From Rhizomys pruinosus (taxonomy: Eukaryota; Chordata; Mammalia; Rodentia; Spalacidae): a stretch of DNA of 64,000 nucleotides. The first letter of the stretch is position 1. Every line of letters begins with the position of its first letter. Location: positions 6,716,293-6,780,292 of the forward strand of contig VZQC01000392.1 of the NCBI GenBank assembly GCA_009823505.1, written 5' to 3'. The position numbers and the translations under genes are program-made. Positions 45,583 to 57,667 of this stretch are shown one piece after another. A model generated the notes under the pieces. It had not been told where the DNA came from. It searched no databases and saw only the letters and a program-made list of their open reading frames with translations.

Positions 45583-47340
45583 CCCACCATACTGGTTTGA
45601 TCCTAGGTGCCTTTGCCCTGCCTGAGAACTCAGGACTAGACTAAAAATTTAGTCAGATCCTGCTCAGTCGCCATTGCCCAGCTTTGGGACTAACCCCTTC
45701 ACAATGCTGCAAAGCTCACATCTATTTTACTTAGCTACTCATAAAGCTACCCAGCTGCTCACAATCTTCCTGTTTCAGAACTAGGCATTTTCACATTGTT
45801 GGATAGCAATTGATGACCCCACCCTCCCCAACCACAGGGTCTATATGTCTCTTGAAAAAGAAAACAACCAAAGGTAATATCATGAAACACAGAACCAAAA
45901 ACTATTGATACCTGATCAGAAAGCAACCAAGCTATATCAGCAATAAAAATAGAACCAAAATTCACCTCAAAATGACAAGCTATAATTTCATATCAGACAC
46001 AAAACCAGCAGAAGAATTTCATATACCCAGCTCATACCACATAAATATAAACAATATGAAAAACCAATATAATATGTTCCCATCAGTCCTACAATGACAA
46101 TTACCCAGAGGAACCCCAAGACAGAGAACTTAAAAGAACAAGCATAAAGATGATCAAAGAATTCAAGGATTTTAAAGAATGTGACTCAACTCAAAGAAAA
46201 TAGGAATAAACTCCCAAGTGAAGCACAAGAAAATATAAGTATACAGCTGATCAAAATGACAAAGACAGTTAAGTATTTGAAATCTGAATTCAGCCATCTG
46301 ATATTTGACAAGAACACACACTGGAGGAAAGACAGCATCTTTAACAAATGGTTCTGGCAAAACTGGATCTCCACATATAGAAGTATGAAATTAGAACCTG
46401 TATCTATCACCCTGAACATAGATGATTCCAACTGGATCAAAGATCATAATGTGAAATGTGAAACATTAAAATGATTAGAAGAAAACATAGGCAATAGCCT
46501 ATTATATATAGGTACAGGAAATAATTTTTAATCAGAAATTATTCAATCAGGAACTAAGGTGGACCATCAACAAATGGGACCTCTATGAACTAAAAAAGAA
46601 TCAGCAAAGGAAATGAGTGATAAAGTGAAGAGGAGGGCCACTAAATGAGAGAAAATATTGACTGGCACTATATCTGACAGAGGATTAATATCCAAAATAT
46701 AAAAGGTACCCAAAGAATCAAGAAAGCAATTGACCCAATTAAGAAATGTGCTATAGATCTGAACAATGACCTCTCAAAATGAGAAATAAAAATGGCTAAG
46801 AAATACCATACAAAGTGTTCAACATCGTTAGTAATTAGGGAAATGCAAATCAAAACTACATTAGTATTTGATTTTATGCCAGTCACAATGGTTAAGATCA
46901 GCAGAATAAATATATCTCACAAAATTCAGGCAAGAATGCAGGAAAAGTGAAGCCCTAATTCACTGCTGGCAGGACTGGAAACTCATACCACCACTCTGGA
47001 AATAATTGGGAGAACCCTTTAAGAACTAAAAACAAATCTGCCATACGATCTGGTTATAACACTCCTTGGCATATACCCAAAGGACTCAACATCTTATTGC
47101 AGAGATACTTGCTCTGCCATTTTTTGATGTTCCTTTCACAATAGCTAGGAAATAGCAACAACTTAAATGTTCCTCATCAGATGAAAAGATAATGAAAACC
47201 TGTTACAGTCACACAATGGTGTTCTCACTGGGAAGTAAAAAATGACATCATGAAATTTGCATGAAACATTTATATTAAGTGTAGTAACAGAGTCAGAAAA
47301 ACAAGCGATTTATGTTCTCTGTCATATGTGGATTTTAGAT
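45583..47340 (+). mobile_element. Internally deleted old L1
   Basis: 45583-46140 resembles an L1 5'UTR running into ORF1 coding (46100-46275, Lys/Glu-rich, including NYPEEPQDREL). At about 46276 it jumps directly to the C-terminal half of ORF2, starting at FDKNTHWRKDSIFNKWFWQNW, which then continues with frame breaks to 47340. The rest of ORF1 and the endonuclease and RT are absent. The 5' end and ORF2 end on one strand without a visible second insertion point to an internal deletion or a spliced source RNA. The 3'UTR in sense orientation is missing. Confidence 0.6.
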
Positions 47341-47344
47341 TCAA

Positions 47345-47565
47345 ATCTTTTTTAAAGGTTTCTCATTGTATTTTTGCAATTCATACATTTCTCAGTCCAA
47401 TTTTATACTCGTTTCCCTTCCCATGCCCCCCACCCCACCTGAGTTCATGCATTTTGCCATACATGTCTTGCGTTTTTTTTTCAGTCTTTCTTTCATGTTT
47501 TTCTATGCAGAGGTTCATTGTTTTGGGCTGAAGTTTACTGTTTCAGTCAGACTTCACAAGTAAGG
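47345..47565 (-). repeat. L1 3'UTR fragment, opposite orientation to the adjoining L1
   Basis: The minus strand carries the terminal block and the G-rich tract (C-rich plus 47420-47440), plus a 'ttttgggctgaagtttactg' block that also occurs at 9498. It abuts the plus-strand ORF2 end at 47340 head to tail. It may be a separate 5'-truncated insertion or a rearranged 3' end. Confidence 0.7.
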
Positions 47566-48111
47566 AAATATAGTTCCAAATCTTTAGACGTGAGTATATA
47601 TCATGACATAACATCAGGAAGAAGGAAAATGGAAAGGAACTACGTGCAGAGAATAAGACTGTAAGGAACCTATCCTAGAATAGGAAACTATATCAAAATT
47701 CTGCTGCCCAGGGATCAGGGATCATTGCAGAAGAGAGAGCTCAAATATTGTAAGAGCCAGACGTGGTTGATAGACCAAGGAAACAGGGTTTCCCAGATAT
47801 CTGTGTATTACTCACATGAAGTAACAGGAATGATAACAGCTTGAACCAGACCCACAAAAGCTCAACTCAGATAAACCCAACATAGAGGTGGGGAAGTGGG
47901 TAAGAAGCTCTAAACTATTGACAACTGTTAGCAACTGAAAGAAAGAGTATATGACACTACATATTTCAGCCAGGCTCCATTGGGTAGATGCACTCTGAAG
48001 GGCATTTTGAGGTCATAGATTGGCTCAACAGAATTTAACTGTTGAGAGAGTACATGAAATATGGTGGGGATCCCTATAAGAGGGCTACAGATAAGGTTGG
48101 CAATCTTTGTA
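47566..48111. other. No recognised feature
   Basis: Unique-looking DNA. Confidence 0.5.
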
Positions 48112-48315
48112 TTAGTTTTATTTCAGAGTGTTGCTTGCGTGTATGTAAGCGCACCTGTGTCGTGCAATGCCCACGGAGGTCAGAAGAGGGTATTGCAGTC
48201 CCTGAAACTGGACTTATGGAAGGTTGTTAGCCAACATGTGGATACTAGGAATAGAACCTGGGTCCTCTGCAATAGTAGCCAGTGCTCTTAATCACTGAGT
48301 CATCTCTCCAGCCCC
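48112..48315 (-). repeat. B2-type SINE
   Basis: Minus-strand head 'ggggctggagagatgac' at 48315, B-box-like region near 48247-48262, 'cgtgcaatgcccacggaggtc' (plus) body. The A-rich tail is short and diverged. Confidence 0.88.
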
Positions 48316-49339
48316 AAGTTTGGTGGTCTTAATGTGATCAAAATGTATTGTATGGCACTTGCAAAAAATTCAGTTAAAAGGGTAAAGAAAACAAACCAAA
48401 AAGTGACACAGTTTGTTAAAATAACTTAACATGCCTGTGCCTTAATATATTCATTACTAAAATCAGATAATAATAGCACTTCTGTTATTTTGAATGAATC
48501 GCTATATGGAGTTAAAACAATATTTGGGTGAGGGAAAAGTCTTTATATTTTGCTCATCATCATTGCTATTGTCATCACTGTTAAGTTTTACAGCTTAATA
48601 AAAAATAAAGAGATTACTTTAATGGCATCTCCAATGTGTATATTTTAGGTGAAATAGGCACTATCACTGTCTCATATGAGAATTTCACTTTTCTGTACAC
48701 TTAAGTAAGTACTATAAAATATTTGTAGAATGAACAAGATGCTAAGTAATATCACTTCCCCTCAGGACCATAGTATCAAAATATAGAATAATAAAAATGT
48801 AGTAACAGTTTGGATAATATTTTGCCTCATGTTAAAATGAGTGAATTTCCATTATATATTAACATTTACCCATTCTAAGGCCATTGGAGCCTTATTTCTG
48901 ACTCAGTACTATGCAGGGACTCCTCAGAAATGATAGGCCTCTATCCATTCAATCTTTGATGTATAGTTATCAGGAAGACCACCAAGGTAATCTCTTGTCT
49001 GTCATATGAATAACAATGATTTTTCCTGGAACTCCATCCATGCCTGCTGCTTCAGGTTAGGAGTTCCTAAAAAAGAGGCAGGCTTTGAGATGTGTTGTGA
49101 AAATGCCAGAGGTGCTTTCTCTTTGACATTAGAGAGATTTGATAGGCTGTTTTTTTGTAAGATTCTAAGAAGATGTCCTAATCTTTGACAGATTTCCTGT
49201 AGTTACCCTTGGGGTTTGTCATGATGCCATCAAAGCAAAGGTCTTTTGTACTACAGGGAGGAAAAACAATAAAAAACTTCTTACTGGAGGTCCTTTGAGT
49301 CCATCTGGTCCAAACATTCATCCAAAAGCAAGGATGCAT
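48316..49339. other. No recognised feature
   Basis: AT-rich unique-looking DNA. Confidence 0.5.
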
Positions 49340-49430
49340 GTTTGTTTTCCTTTGTGTTGCCAATGCGTACCTCTAAGCTTGGCACAGAGTAGCCACACAG
49401 TAGACATCTGTTGACAAAATGAGTATCTTG
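49340..49430 (+). repeat. L2/MIR-like 3' end
   Basis: 'aagcttggcacagagtagccacacagtagacatctgttgacaaaatgag' follows the 'cttggcacatagtaggcactcaataaatatttgttgaatgaatg' terminus layout. Confidence 0.5.
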
Positions 49431-50394
49431 CAGGGGGAATACTGGAAATGCTTTTGTTATCAGGCTATTTGGATTTGGACAGTTTTTTTCTGTGTTGCAG
49501 CAAAGAAATCCTTTTCTCTCTTTCTGTACCAGCACTCTGGATTATTCGGCTATCTTCTATACCTCCAAGGGACTTAATTTTTCCAATTGAGTTCTGTGTC
49601 CATTTACCTCTGCCTTCTCTCTCCACCCTATTCTCAAAGATCTACATGTGTTTCCTCTCGTGCAAGGACAATGCCAAGCCTATGGTTTCTGCTAAAGACA
49701 TACTACTGAGATGATATATCATGGTCATTATATAGAGCAAAAATAACAATTATGGTGCTATGTATCATATTTCTATCATGAAAAGGGCTTATTGTGGGCA
49801 ATGCTATCCAAAGAATAGTGGCATTCACAGGAGTGTAACCATGGTGATCATCTGTCCTAGACTTTCTTCATTCAGAGTTTAGGAATAAAAGTAATACTAA
49901 ACTCACAAGGAGTTCATAGGGATTTTGCAGCCAGATCCTGAAAGGGAGCTAACTCATGGCTTTTATAGTAGCAGCTAAATTTTGCTTTCTCCATTTTTCT
50001 TGGTCCTGTTAGCAGGCAGGAGACTGGAGAAAGAAAACTGGCAGTGACTTCCAAGCAAAAACACTTTCTTTCATATTCCCATTTCTTCTCCTCTCCCACA
50101 GCATCATCTTTGCCCAAGAGGAATGTCGAGTTGTCAGTTGCCTGCCTTAGCATATTTGGGAAGCACCATCCCAGGGGAGGTCCTACTCAACACAGATCTC
50201 AGGGGAACAGAACACAAGAACACTAAACCAAATGTCAGGCTATCCTGGAAAGATGGGGGCCTAGGTATTTAAGTCCTCAAAGCAGAAGAGTGATCAAGAT
50301 CTAAGCACTGGAGAATTCCCTTGAGATTTAGATGAGCTCAGAAAATGGAGGAGGTGTGTTGACCTTTTCAATTCCAGCATCTGGTAATATTCAA
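49431..50394. other. No recognised feature
   Basis: Unique-looking, slightly GC-richer than average. ORFs of 60-88 codons have no recognisable domain. Confidence 0.5.
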
Positions 50395-50718
50395 TTATAT
50401 ATATATATATATNNNNNNNNNNNNNNNNNNNNNNNNNNNNNNNNNNNNNNNNNNNNNNNNNNNNNNNNNNNNNNNNNNNNNNNNNNNNNNNNNNNNNNNN
50501 NNNNNNNNNNNNNNNNNNNNNNNNNNNNNNNNNNNNNNNNNNNNNNNNNNNNNNNNNNNNNNNNNNNNNNNNNNNNNNNNNNNNNNNNNNNNNNNNNNNN
50601 NNNNNNNNNNNNNNNNNNNNNNNNNNNNNNNNNNNNNNNNNNNNNNNNNNNNNNNNNNNNNNNNNNNNNNNNNNNNNNNNNNNNNNNNNNNNNNNNNNNN
50701 NNNNNNNNNNNNNNNNNN
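50395..50718. other. (TA)n tract followed by assembly gap (306 N)
   Basis: A TA run at 50395-50412 leads directly into N from 50413 to 50718. The assembly evidently failed in a microsatellite. Confidence 0.98.
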
Positions 50719-50844
50719 AATGAATGAAAAGGAATGAAAGTAGAAATCAGTAGAAGGAAGAAGAAAATAATTAGATGTTTTGCTCAGTGCAGGAATTCAA
50801 TAGAAAAGGTAAACACAATTAAGTACATTAAGAGTAGGTGTGAG

Positions 50845-51112
50845 GGGCTGGAGAGATGGCCTAGCGGTTGAGAGCGCCGACCGCACCCCCCTCTTACAGA
50901 GGACCCGGGTTCGATCCCCAGCACCCACATGGCGGCTGAGAACCGTCTGAAACTCCAATTCCAGGAGAACTCCAGTTCCAGGGGAATCCGACACCCTCTT
51001 CTGACCTCCGCGGCATTGCACGACACGGGTGCACAAACCTACATGCAGACAGTACACTCATACACATACAAAAATAAATAAAATAAAATTAAAAATTATT
51101 ATAAAAAAAAAA
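50845..51112 (+). mobile_element. B2-type SINE, young subfamily with 17-bp internal duplication
   Basis: Head 'ggggctggagagatggcc' with an A-box-like segment, perfect B box 'ggttcgatccc' at 50909-50919, internal duplication units at 50952 and 50969, A-rich tail. Perfect 15-bp target duplication 'aagagtaggtgtgag' lies at 50830-50844 and 51113-51127. The clean boxes, intact duplication and long tail make this one of the youngest SINEs here. Confidence 0.96.
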
Positions 51113-51283
51113 AAGAGTAGGTGTGAGAGGAGACATTAATGCAGAAGCTCTTGTTTTATCTCCAAAAGACTTTGAAAAATAGTGCACTTCTTATTACACA
51201 TACATGCCTAAGAAAACCAGGGTTCATATGAGCTCATGACTTTAAATCATGTAAGCAAACTTTTATGGGGAAATCTAGATTAG

Positions 51284-51475
51284 AGCCAGGCGTGGTGGCA
51301 CACGCCTTTAATCCTAGCACTTGGGAAGCAGAGGCAGGAGGATCTTTGTGAGTTCAAGGCCAGCCTGGTCTACAGAGTGAGTTCCAGGATAGCTGGGGCT
51401 ACAGAGAGACCTTGTCTTGAAAAGACAAAAAAAATAAATAAATAAAAAATAAAAAATAAATAAAAAAAATAAAAT
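51284..51475 (+). repeat. B1 SINE with long A-rich tail
   Basis: Well-preserved B1: 'ggcgtggtggcacacgcc', 'taatcctagcacttggg', 'gttcaaggccagcctggtc', 'gaccttgtcttgaaaag', then an AAAT-rich tail to 51475. Confidence 0.95.
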
Positions 51476-51835
51476 TATAGTGGAGAAGTTGAGGACATTT
51501 ATGTGTATCACAATGCTGGTAAGCCATGGTTAGACCTGGAATTTGAAGTCATTGGGTCTACTGCCTAGAGCTCTTAACATGCTGTCACATTGTGGCTCAA
51601 CAAGAAAATGATCTGGTTAGTCACATTCACAATATGGCCTGGTGAGCCAGGTTAGCTTTTTTAAAGTGGGAATAAATAAGACAATTACTGTAAGTAAGTT
51701 TTAAAATGAACCTAATGCACTGGAAACAGTATAGATGAAACCAAGGTGAAATCTGTGAACATTGGAAATACATTTCAGTTAGCTTAGGCATAGATGAAAA
51801 AGGCACTAAAATAATGAAATATTCAATTATTTATT
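51476..51835. other. No recognised feature
   Basis: Unique-looking DNA. Confidence 0.5.
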
Positions 51836-52010
51836 AAAAAATATCTAATGACTCTGGCTTGTTGTAGGAATTGGAGCAACATCCGTGATCAAAAGCAAAT
51901 ACTAAAGTTCCAGCCCTCTTGGAACTGATCCTCAATAGGGACAGACAATAAATATAATATTTTGTGAGTTGGCGATAATGTGTGCTGGACTGAAGCAAGG
52001 AGGAGGGTGG
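51836..52010 (+). repeat. Ancient LINE/SINE-like relic (L2/MIR class, weak)
   Basis: 'gtaggaattggagcaac', 'aagttccagccctcttggaactgatcctcaatagggacagacaataaatataat' resembles a widespread ancient mammalian repeat segment ('cctgccctcatggagcttac...agacaataaa'). Confidence 0.45.
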
Positions 52011-53324
52011 CCAGTACTTGCATCAGTTAGAGCAGGCAATGTCTGAATAAAATCCAAAGGAGGAAAATGGGGGAGTAGAACAGACATTTGCATGAAGAAA
52101 GCTCAAGGAAGAGGGAACTGCAATTGCAGAGAGTGTATAATGGTGTTGTACTTCAGTGTGTCTAGAAGTGAGTGAACAAAGATAATAATAGCAAGAGATA
52201 CCATCAGAGAACTGGAAAGGCCAATGGTTAACCTCTACTAAGACCTCTGATTTAGAAGGAACCCAATGATGTCTAAGTAGAGTAGAGTAGTGGGGCAGTG
52301 ATCATGCTCCGACTAAACTCTGCTTATGGGGCAAATGTATGTATCCCACAACAATCAGGATAATGGGTTTCTGAAGCTTATATCATTCCCTTTACTTTAG
52401 TAAGGGCCCTCATGCCAGGGATATTTTGCCTACCAAGCCCCCAGAGAGCTCACAGGGAAAAATGTCAAGCCCTTTGTCTCCAGGTAGGACTAATCCTGTG
52501 GTACAATTTAGGCTCCAGAGTTCTCCACAGGATCCGGTTACAGCTAAATTCCAGCAGATGCTAGCTTTGTTTTGTCTTCCCCTTTACCACACCCTCCACC
52601 TGCTCTCTCTTGCTGACTACAATTTTCCTCCAACAATTCCTTGGCTGCAGATCTGATCTTAGAGACCCTGACCCAAGACAATAAGCTTTGAGCAATATCA
52701 TTTTAGAAAGCTAATGTGAACTGTTTTTCTCTTCAGATACAAAATTTGAGTTCTATTTGATTTAACCAGTTGACCCACAGTCAGTAAGCCTGTATGTGCC
52801 AGTGTGTACTACCAGTTGTTTTCTCAAGAATCTAGAAAATAATACGTTTTAAGTTAGAGATTACTGAACCTGCTACCATGCACTCCTATTAATATTTTTG
52901 AAATTTGCTGATCGGTGGATGAGGGCATTTTAACAGCAGTCTTGACAGCATTGAGTTTCTTTGATTGATGCATTTTTACACTGCTGAGTGAATCCATGGG
53001 GTGCTCAGGGGGCATTTAGATGCCTCGTTTACATTGTTCGGAAATTCGTCAATACTTATAGACTTCCTCCTGCAATCTCACAGTTATGTATGAGTGAATA
53101 TTTTACTTGCCCTTTTCTAAGAAAGCACAATGTTTTCAAAGTAGAGATTTTTGTTTCGGAACCTCTAATTTAGCAAGAGAAAGTAAACTGTTAAGAAAAT
53201 ATGAACATATCTCAATAATACTAAATAATAAATTTGCCTTTCTCAGATTTCTCATGAATGTGGGGAAATTGATTTTGTTTACATGGATAATGTTTAGAGA
53301 AGAAATACTTCAGGCAGTAAATAC
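52011..53324. other. No recognised feature
   Basis: Unique-looking DNA. The 76-codon ORF at 52426-52656 is not recognisable. Confidence 0.5.
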
Positions 53325-53327
53325 CTA

Positions 53328-53557
53328 TTTATTTTTTAATTTTTTCATTTATTTTTATTGTATGTGTATGCATGTATTATGTGCACGATGTCAGTGCACA
53401 CATGTGATGCAATGCTAGCAGAGGACAGAAGGGGATCTCAGAATCACTGGAACTGGCATTATGGACATTTGTTAGCTGCTATGTGGGGGCTAGGATTCGA
53501 ACTGGGGTCCTCTGTAACAGTGAGTGTTCTTAACAGCTGAGCTATCTCTCCAGCCCC
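53328..53557 (-). repeat. B2-type SINE
   Basis: Minus-strand head 'ggggctggagagatagc' at 53557, B-box-like 'ggattcgaactggg' (plus) near 53491, diverged body, A/T-rich tail. Imperfect target duplication is around 53319 and 53558. Confidence 0.88.
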
Positions 53558-53875
53558 ATAAATAACCTGTTTATAAATGCAAACTTTTGCAAGGAGTGTA
53601 AGAAAACTCCTGCTGAAGATATTCTCCTCTTCATGTGCTAAAATGAACAAATTTGTGATCCTGATGAACCTCTCCAGCCTATCCACCTTTGGCATATGAT
53701 TTAACTATGGTTCTGAGTTTGTTTAATTCCCATTTCATACTGCCTTCAAACCTAATGGATAAGACCGGAGGAACTACATATGTGATATCCTAATTACCCT
53801 GCACTTTCTCCCTAACATATTGATCTAGTGCAATCCTGATTCTATCAGTTCTTTTGTCTCCCACTGTAAATAATA
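53558..53875. other. No recognised feature
   Basis: Unique-looking DNA. Confidence 0.5.
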
Positions 53876-54008
53876 CTAATCTGTAAAGTGGACAGTGAGG
53901 CACAGTTTATCCTCATTCTGTGGATGAGGAAATACACATTCATAAATGCAAGTGATTAGCCCAAGATCATGAAGGTGGTAAGTAGCTTCACGACTCAGGT
54001 TTCCTGAA
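53876..54008 (+). repeat. MIR ancient SINE
   Basis: 'tcctcattctgtggatgaggaaat', then 'gtgattagcccaagatcatgaaggtggtaagtagc', then 'gactcaggtttcc' is the MIR core in good order. Confidence 0.7.
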
Positions 54009-54074
54009 TGTTACACTGTTTATAAGAATAGTGTTAAAGGAGAGGCCATGGTTTATTATTTTTTAATTATTCTT

Positions 54075-54227
54075 TTTTTGGGGGGGAGTCTTTTTGAGAC
54101 AGGGTCTCCCTGTAGCTTTGGCTGTCCTGGAACTCACTCTGTGACCAGGCTGGCTTGAACTCACAGAGATCCACCTGCCTCTGCCTTCCAAGTGCTAGGA
54201 TTAAAGGCATGCACCAACATGCCCAGC
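54075..54227 (-). mobile_element. B1 SINE
   Basis: Antisense B1 with 'gagacagggtctccctg', 'ccaggctggcttgaactcac' and 'aagtgctaggattaaaggc'. Target duplication 'ttttaattattctt' lies at 54061-54074 and 54228-54241. Confidence 0.94.
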
Positions 54228-54241
54228 TTTTAATTATTCTT

Positions 54242-56009
54242 GATACTATGGTTGATCTATGTCCTCTTGCTGTTGAGATGCCAATGAATCCCCATTTATT
54301 CCAGTCAAATCTTTGTTGTCTCCAAGTAATTTGCTGAGGCAGCAGTCTTCTCAGGAACCCTTGTATTGGCTGTCTTCCTATGCCATGGTTCTCTGAACCT
54401 TGAACTTCTAGGCTTGATCTATATTATTATTTGGCCTCATTTTGCATTTCTGTTCATCTGTGACACAGCCATATGCTTTTTGTTTATCATATAGCAGCGA
54501 AATATATATATATATATATATATCCTATTATATAATATATATATATATCAGGTCTTCTTATAGTTTTGGCTCTTGAATGATTATTCATCAAACAATGCTA
54601 TGCTATGTTGAATTGGTCTCAGTGCAACCTGTCCATGTATACTTCAAGTCCTGTTTCTCTTTTGGGATTTGTTTACAGAAAATGTGCAGTAATGAACAAA
54701 CCTTTCGATCCACTTTACTTGGTATATTAGTGTCAGGTTTGTTCCAGTTCAACTTCATGATTAAGGCTTTAGAAAATACGTGATAGGTGGCAAGATAGGG
54801 GGAGGTAATGGATGGAAGATAGTTAATATCTACTAGAGAAGCTGGTGCATATGTCTTTTACTTTTCCATGCTAACTAAAGTAGAATTCTCTTAATGGTTC
54901 TGTGCATCAAAGATGGCAGGCAAGTCTCTTGCTGTATGTTATTTTCAGTAGTATGTATGATAATATGGTTGTTAGAAATCTTTGTGTGGAATGATGGCCA
55001 AAACGGAGCAACATAATTAAATATATTGATAGAGCTCATATTCTATGCATTGTGTAAAGCATTCAGGGAACTTTGGTCTACAGAACCTTGATTACATATT
55101 GTTGTGATTGGCCATACCTCCTATGAGCCATTTTCCTGGATTTTGATGGTTTAGTTAATTGCTAAGCTTTCACAGATAATTATGATCTTTATTTCCAGCT
55201 ATAGGGCTGACTCATCACTCTCTTCATTCCCCTATGACCAAGGATACATTCCTAATATGAATAGTCAGGGTACAAAGCATAGGCCTGAATCAGCCATCTT
55301 AAATTTATCTACACTATGTATGGAATCCTAATGAAGCCACCCCGTTTTGAAACTAGGTGTGTGGCAGAAGTGTAACATTCCTTATATAGATGCCAAGAGC
55401 CCATTTATGCTGGCAATTTATCCCATGTAGAAGGAAAAAGGTAAGTCAGACCAGTAAAAAATGATATGCAAAAAAATTCGATGAGTTTGGGCAGTTCTTG
55501 TGGACATTCAGTAAAGATGCATACCTACCTTTTCCCATCTCTGAGTGTTGAGTGATATACATTCTTTTTAATGACAGCATTCACAAATTGGTCTTTGTAT
55601 ACCTGCCTATATTTATTCATACTAAACCCAGGGGGGAAACCTACTTATAATTTTCTTGCCAAAACATTGAAAAATTATAGGTTCGTTGCCTGCAATTCAG
55701 TGGGAAAAGCACTAACATCTACTCTGCAGCTAAATATGCAGAGGTGCTGACTAAAATCTTTGTGTTTCACTCTGAAAGTACAGTTTTGTATCCTGCTTTA
55801 GGGGGACCCTTTTCAGTTCTTTTTCCGGTTATTGTTGCTGCATTTTAATCCAAAAAGATAAACAAAGAGAGTTTTATGGAGCAATTTACTCTCAAGAGGC
55901 AGCAATGCTGGGAGCCATAATTGAATAATTCCTTTCTAATGGTGTTTGCCTTCACATGGTTGCTTCTCAGTTTACCAGTTGACCCAAATTTGCCTTGCTT
56001 AAAAGGCAT
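54242..56009. other. No recognised feature apart from a TA tract
   Basis: Unique-looking DNA. A (TA)n tract lies at 54501-54549. No ORF or repeat is supported elsewhere in these 1.8 kb. Confidence 0.5.
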
Positions 56010-56020
56010 TCCAGTTTTAA

Positions 56021-56176
56021 GCCGGGTGTGGTGGCGCACACATTTAATCCTAGCACTTGGGAGGCAGAGGCAGGTGGATCTTTGTGAGTTCAAGGCCAGC
56101 CTGGTCTATAGAGTGAGTTCCAGGACAGCTGGGGCTACAGGGAGACCCTGTCTCAAAAAGACAAAAAAAAAAAAAG
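56021..56176 (+). mobile_element. B1 SINE
   Basis: Well-preserved B1 from 'gccgggtgtggtggcgcac' to 'gagaccctgtctcaaaaag' with poly(A). Near-perfect target duplication 'tccagtttta'/'tccagttata' lies at 56010 and 56179. Confidence 0.94.
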
Positions 56177-56341
56177 TATCCAGTTATATGCTTTTGAACA
56201 TGGTATCTAGCATGATGGCTAGATAAGGAAAAGTCTGTGCTATCATAGCAATATACCTGGCATGTGTGTACCTTCCCTCTCTGGACTACTATGTAAGACA
56301 ATAATGGAAGAGGCCAGATTGATTTAACATTCTTTGTTTTA

Positions 56342-56579
56342 GGGGGCTGGAGAGATTGCCTAGCGGTTAAGAGCACCGACGCTTTTGCAGAGGACCTGGG
56401 TTTGATCCCCAGCACCCACATGGCGGCTAAGAACCGTCTGTAACTCCAATTCCAGGAGAACTCCAGTTCCAGGGGAATCTGAGACCCTCTTCTGACCTCC
56501 GCGGCATTGCACGACACGGGTGCACAGACCTGCATGCAAACAATACATTCATACACATACAAAAATAAATTAAAAAAAA
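56342..56579 (+). mobile_element. B2-type SINE, young subfamily with 17-bp internal duplication
   Basis: Head 'gggggctggagagattgcc', B box 'ggtttgatccc' at 56399-56409, internal duplication units at 56443 and 56460, A-rich tail. Perfect 16-bp target duplication 'aacattctttgtttta' lies at 56326-56341 and 56580-56595. Confidence 0.96.
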
Positions 56580-56595
56580 AACATTCTTTGTTTTA

Positions 56596-57512
56596 TCATT
56601 AATGCCTAAGAGCACAGAATCTAGTTTGTAATACATGCTGAATAAATAGATATTAAAGTGATCTTCCTGAACCTAAGTAATTATATCCTTGTTAAATAAA
56701 TGCTGGAATAAGAGTCATGGTTCACTTCTAATTCTTCCATGAATTTTGCAGGTAACTTAAAGGCAATAGCTCTTTGGGCCTCCACTTTCTATCACTTTTA
56801 ACATATCTTAGTCTTCATTATTTCAGTTGTTAACCAGACCAAAATTAAACCAAAAATGGGAACGCATTTTAAATTAAAATATTAAAAATCTTAATTGGTT
56901 AGTATTCCACAGGTAACACACCACCATTGGATTTAGATCTTCTGTGTATTATCATGATAACAATACTCAGTGCTTCTCACTTACTTCATCAAAACATTTT
57001 GATAACACCTTCCCAGGGAGGGATAGCATGGAATTATGATAATGTGTTGATTTTAACTTTTTCCAGTATGTATAGATACATGAATATAAAATATTAATTG
57101 GACTTCAATGTACCTTCTCAGTAAGTAAATTTTGGTATGTCACAACACTGAAGGAACTTATGGAAAAAAATCCCTGTCTACTTATGCCATAAACTGCTCA
57201 GGAAATTGGATTTGTGCAAAATGATGAGAAAAGGACCACCAAGTTCCAGAGTTATGAGACTTATTATTGAATTAGATGAGTTTCAAATCAGTTTAAAAAG
57301 TAGTAAGTGAAATAAGAACACAACTAGGAAAGAAAGGTGGGCAATGCATGAGTGATCTTTCTATTACTTTCTGAAATATCTATGGACTTTTTCTAAGTTA
57401 GAACTTTGTCAGGATAATTGGGAAGATTCTCAAAAATTATCATCAGTATGAAGAGAACTTATTAAGCCATCAATAACACCTACTGCTACCATCATTGATA
57501 TAGCATTGGTAT
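56596..57512. other. No recognised feature
   Basis: AT-rich unique-looking DNA. Confidence 0.5.
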
Positions 57513-57636
57513 AATCATCATCATCATCACCACCATCACCATCAACATCATCATCTTTATCATTATCTCATTATCACCATTTTTCAGCATTATCATCACC
57601 ATTATCATCATCACAATCATCATCATCATTATTATT

Positions 57637-57667
<31 letters not shown>
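57513..57667. repeat. (ATC)n trinucleotide microsatellite, interrupted
   Basis: About 155 bp of ATC/CAT repeats with CAC and TTA interruptions. The purest run lies at 57639-57667. Confidence 0.95.

Noticed and set aside
50908..50920. Possible tRNA gene from a perfect B box
   Set aside because: It lies in a B2 SINE with poly(A) and target duplication. No cloverleaf with an anticodon stem can be made of the head.
56050..56562. 170-codon minus-strand ORF
   Set aside because: It is the antisense reading of a B2 and a B1 SINE. The same peptide pieces recur at every other B2 copy (42.8, 50.8 kb).
57513..57667. CRISPR-like regular repeats
   Set aside because: It is a trinucleotide microsatellite without spacers, in a rodent nuclear context.
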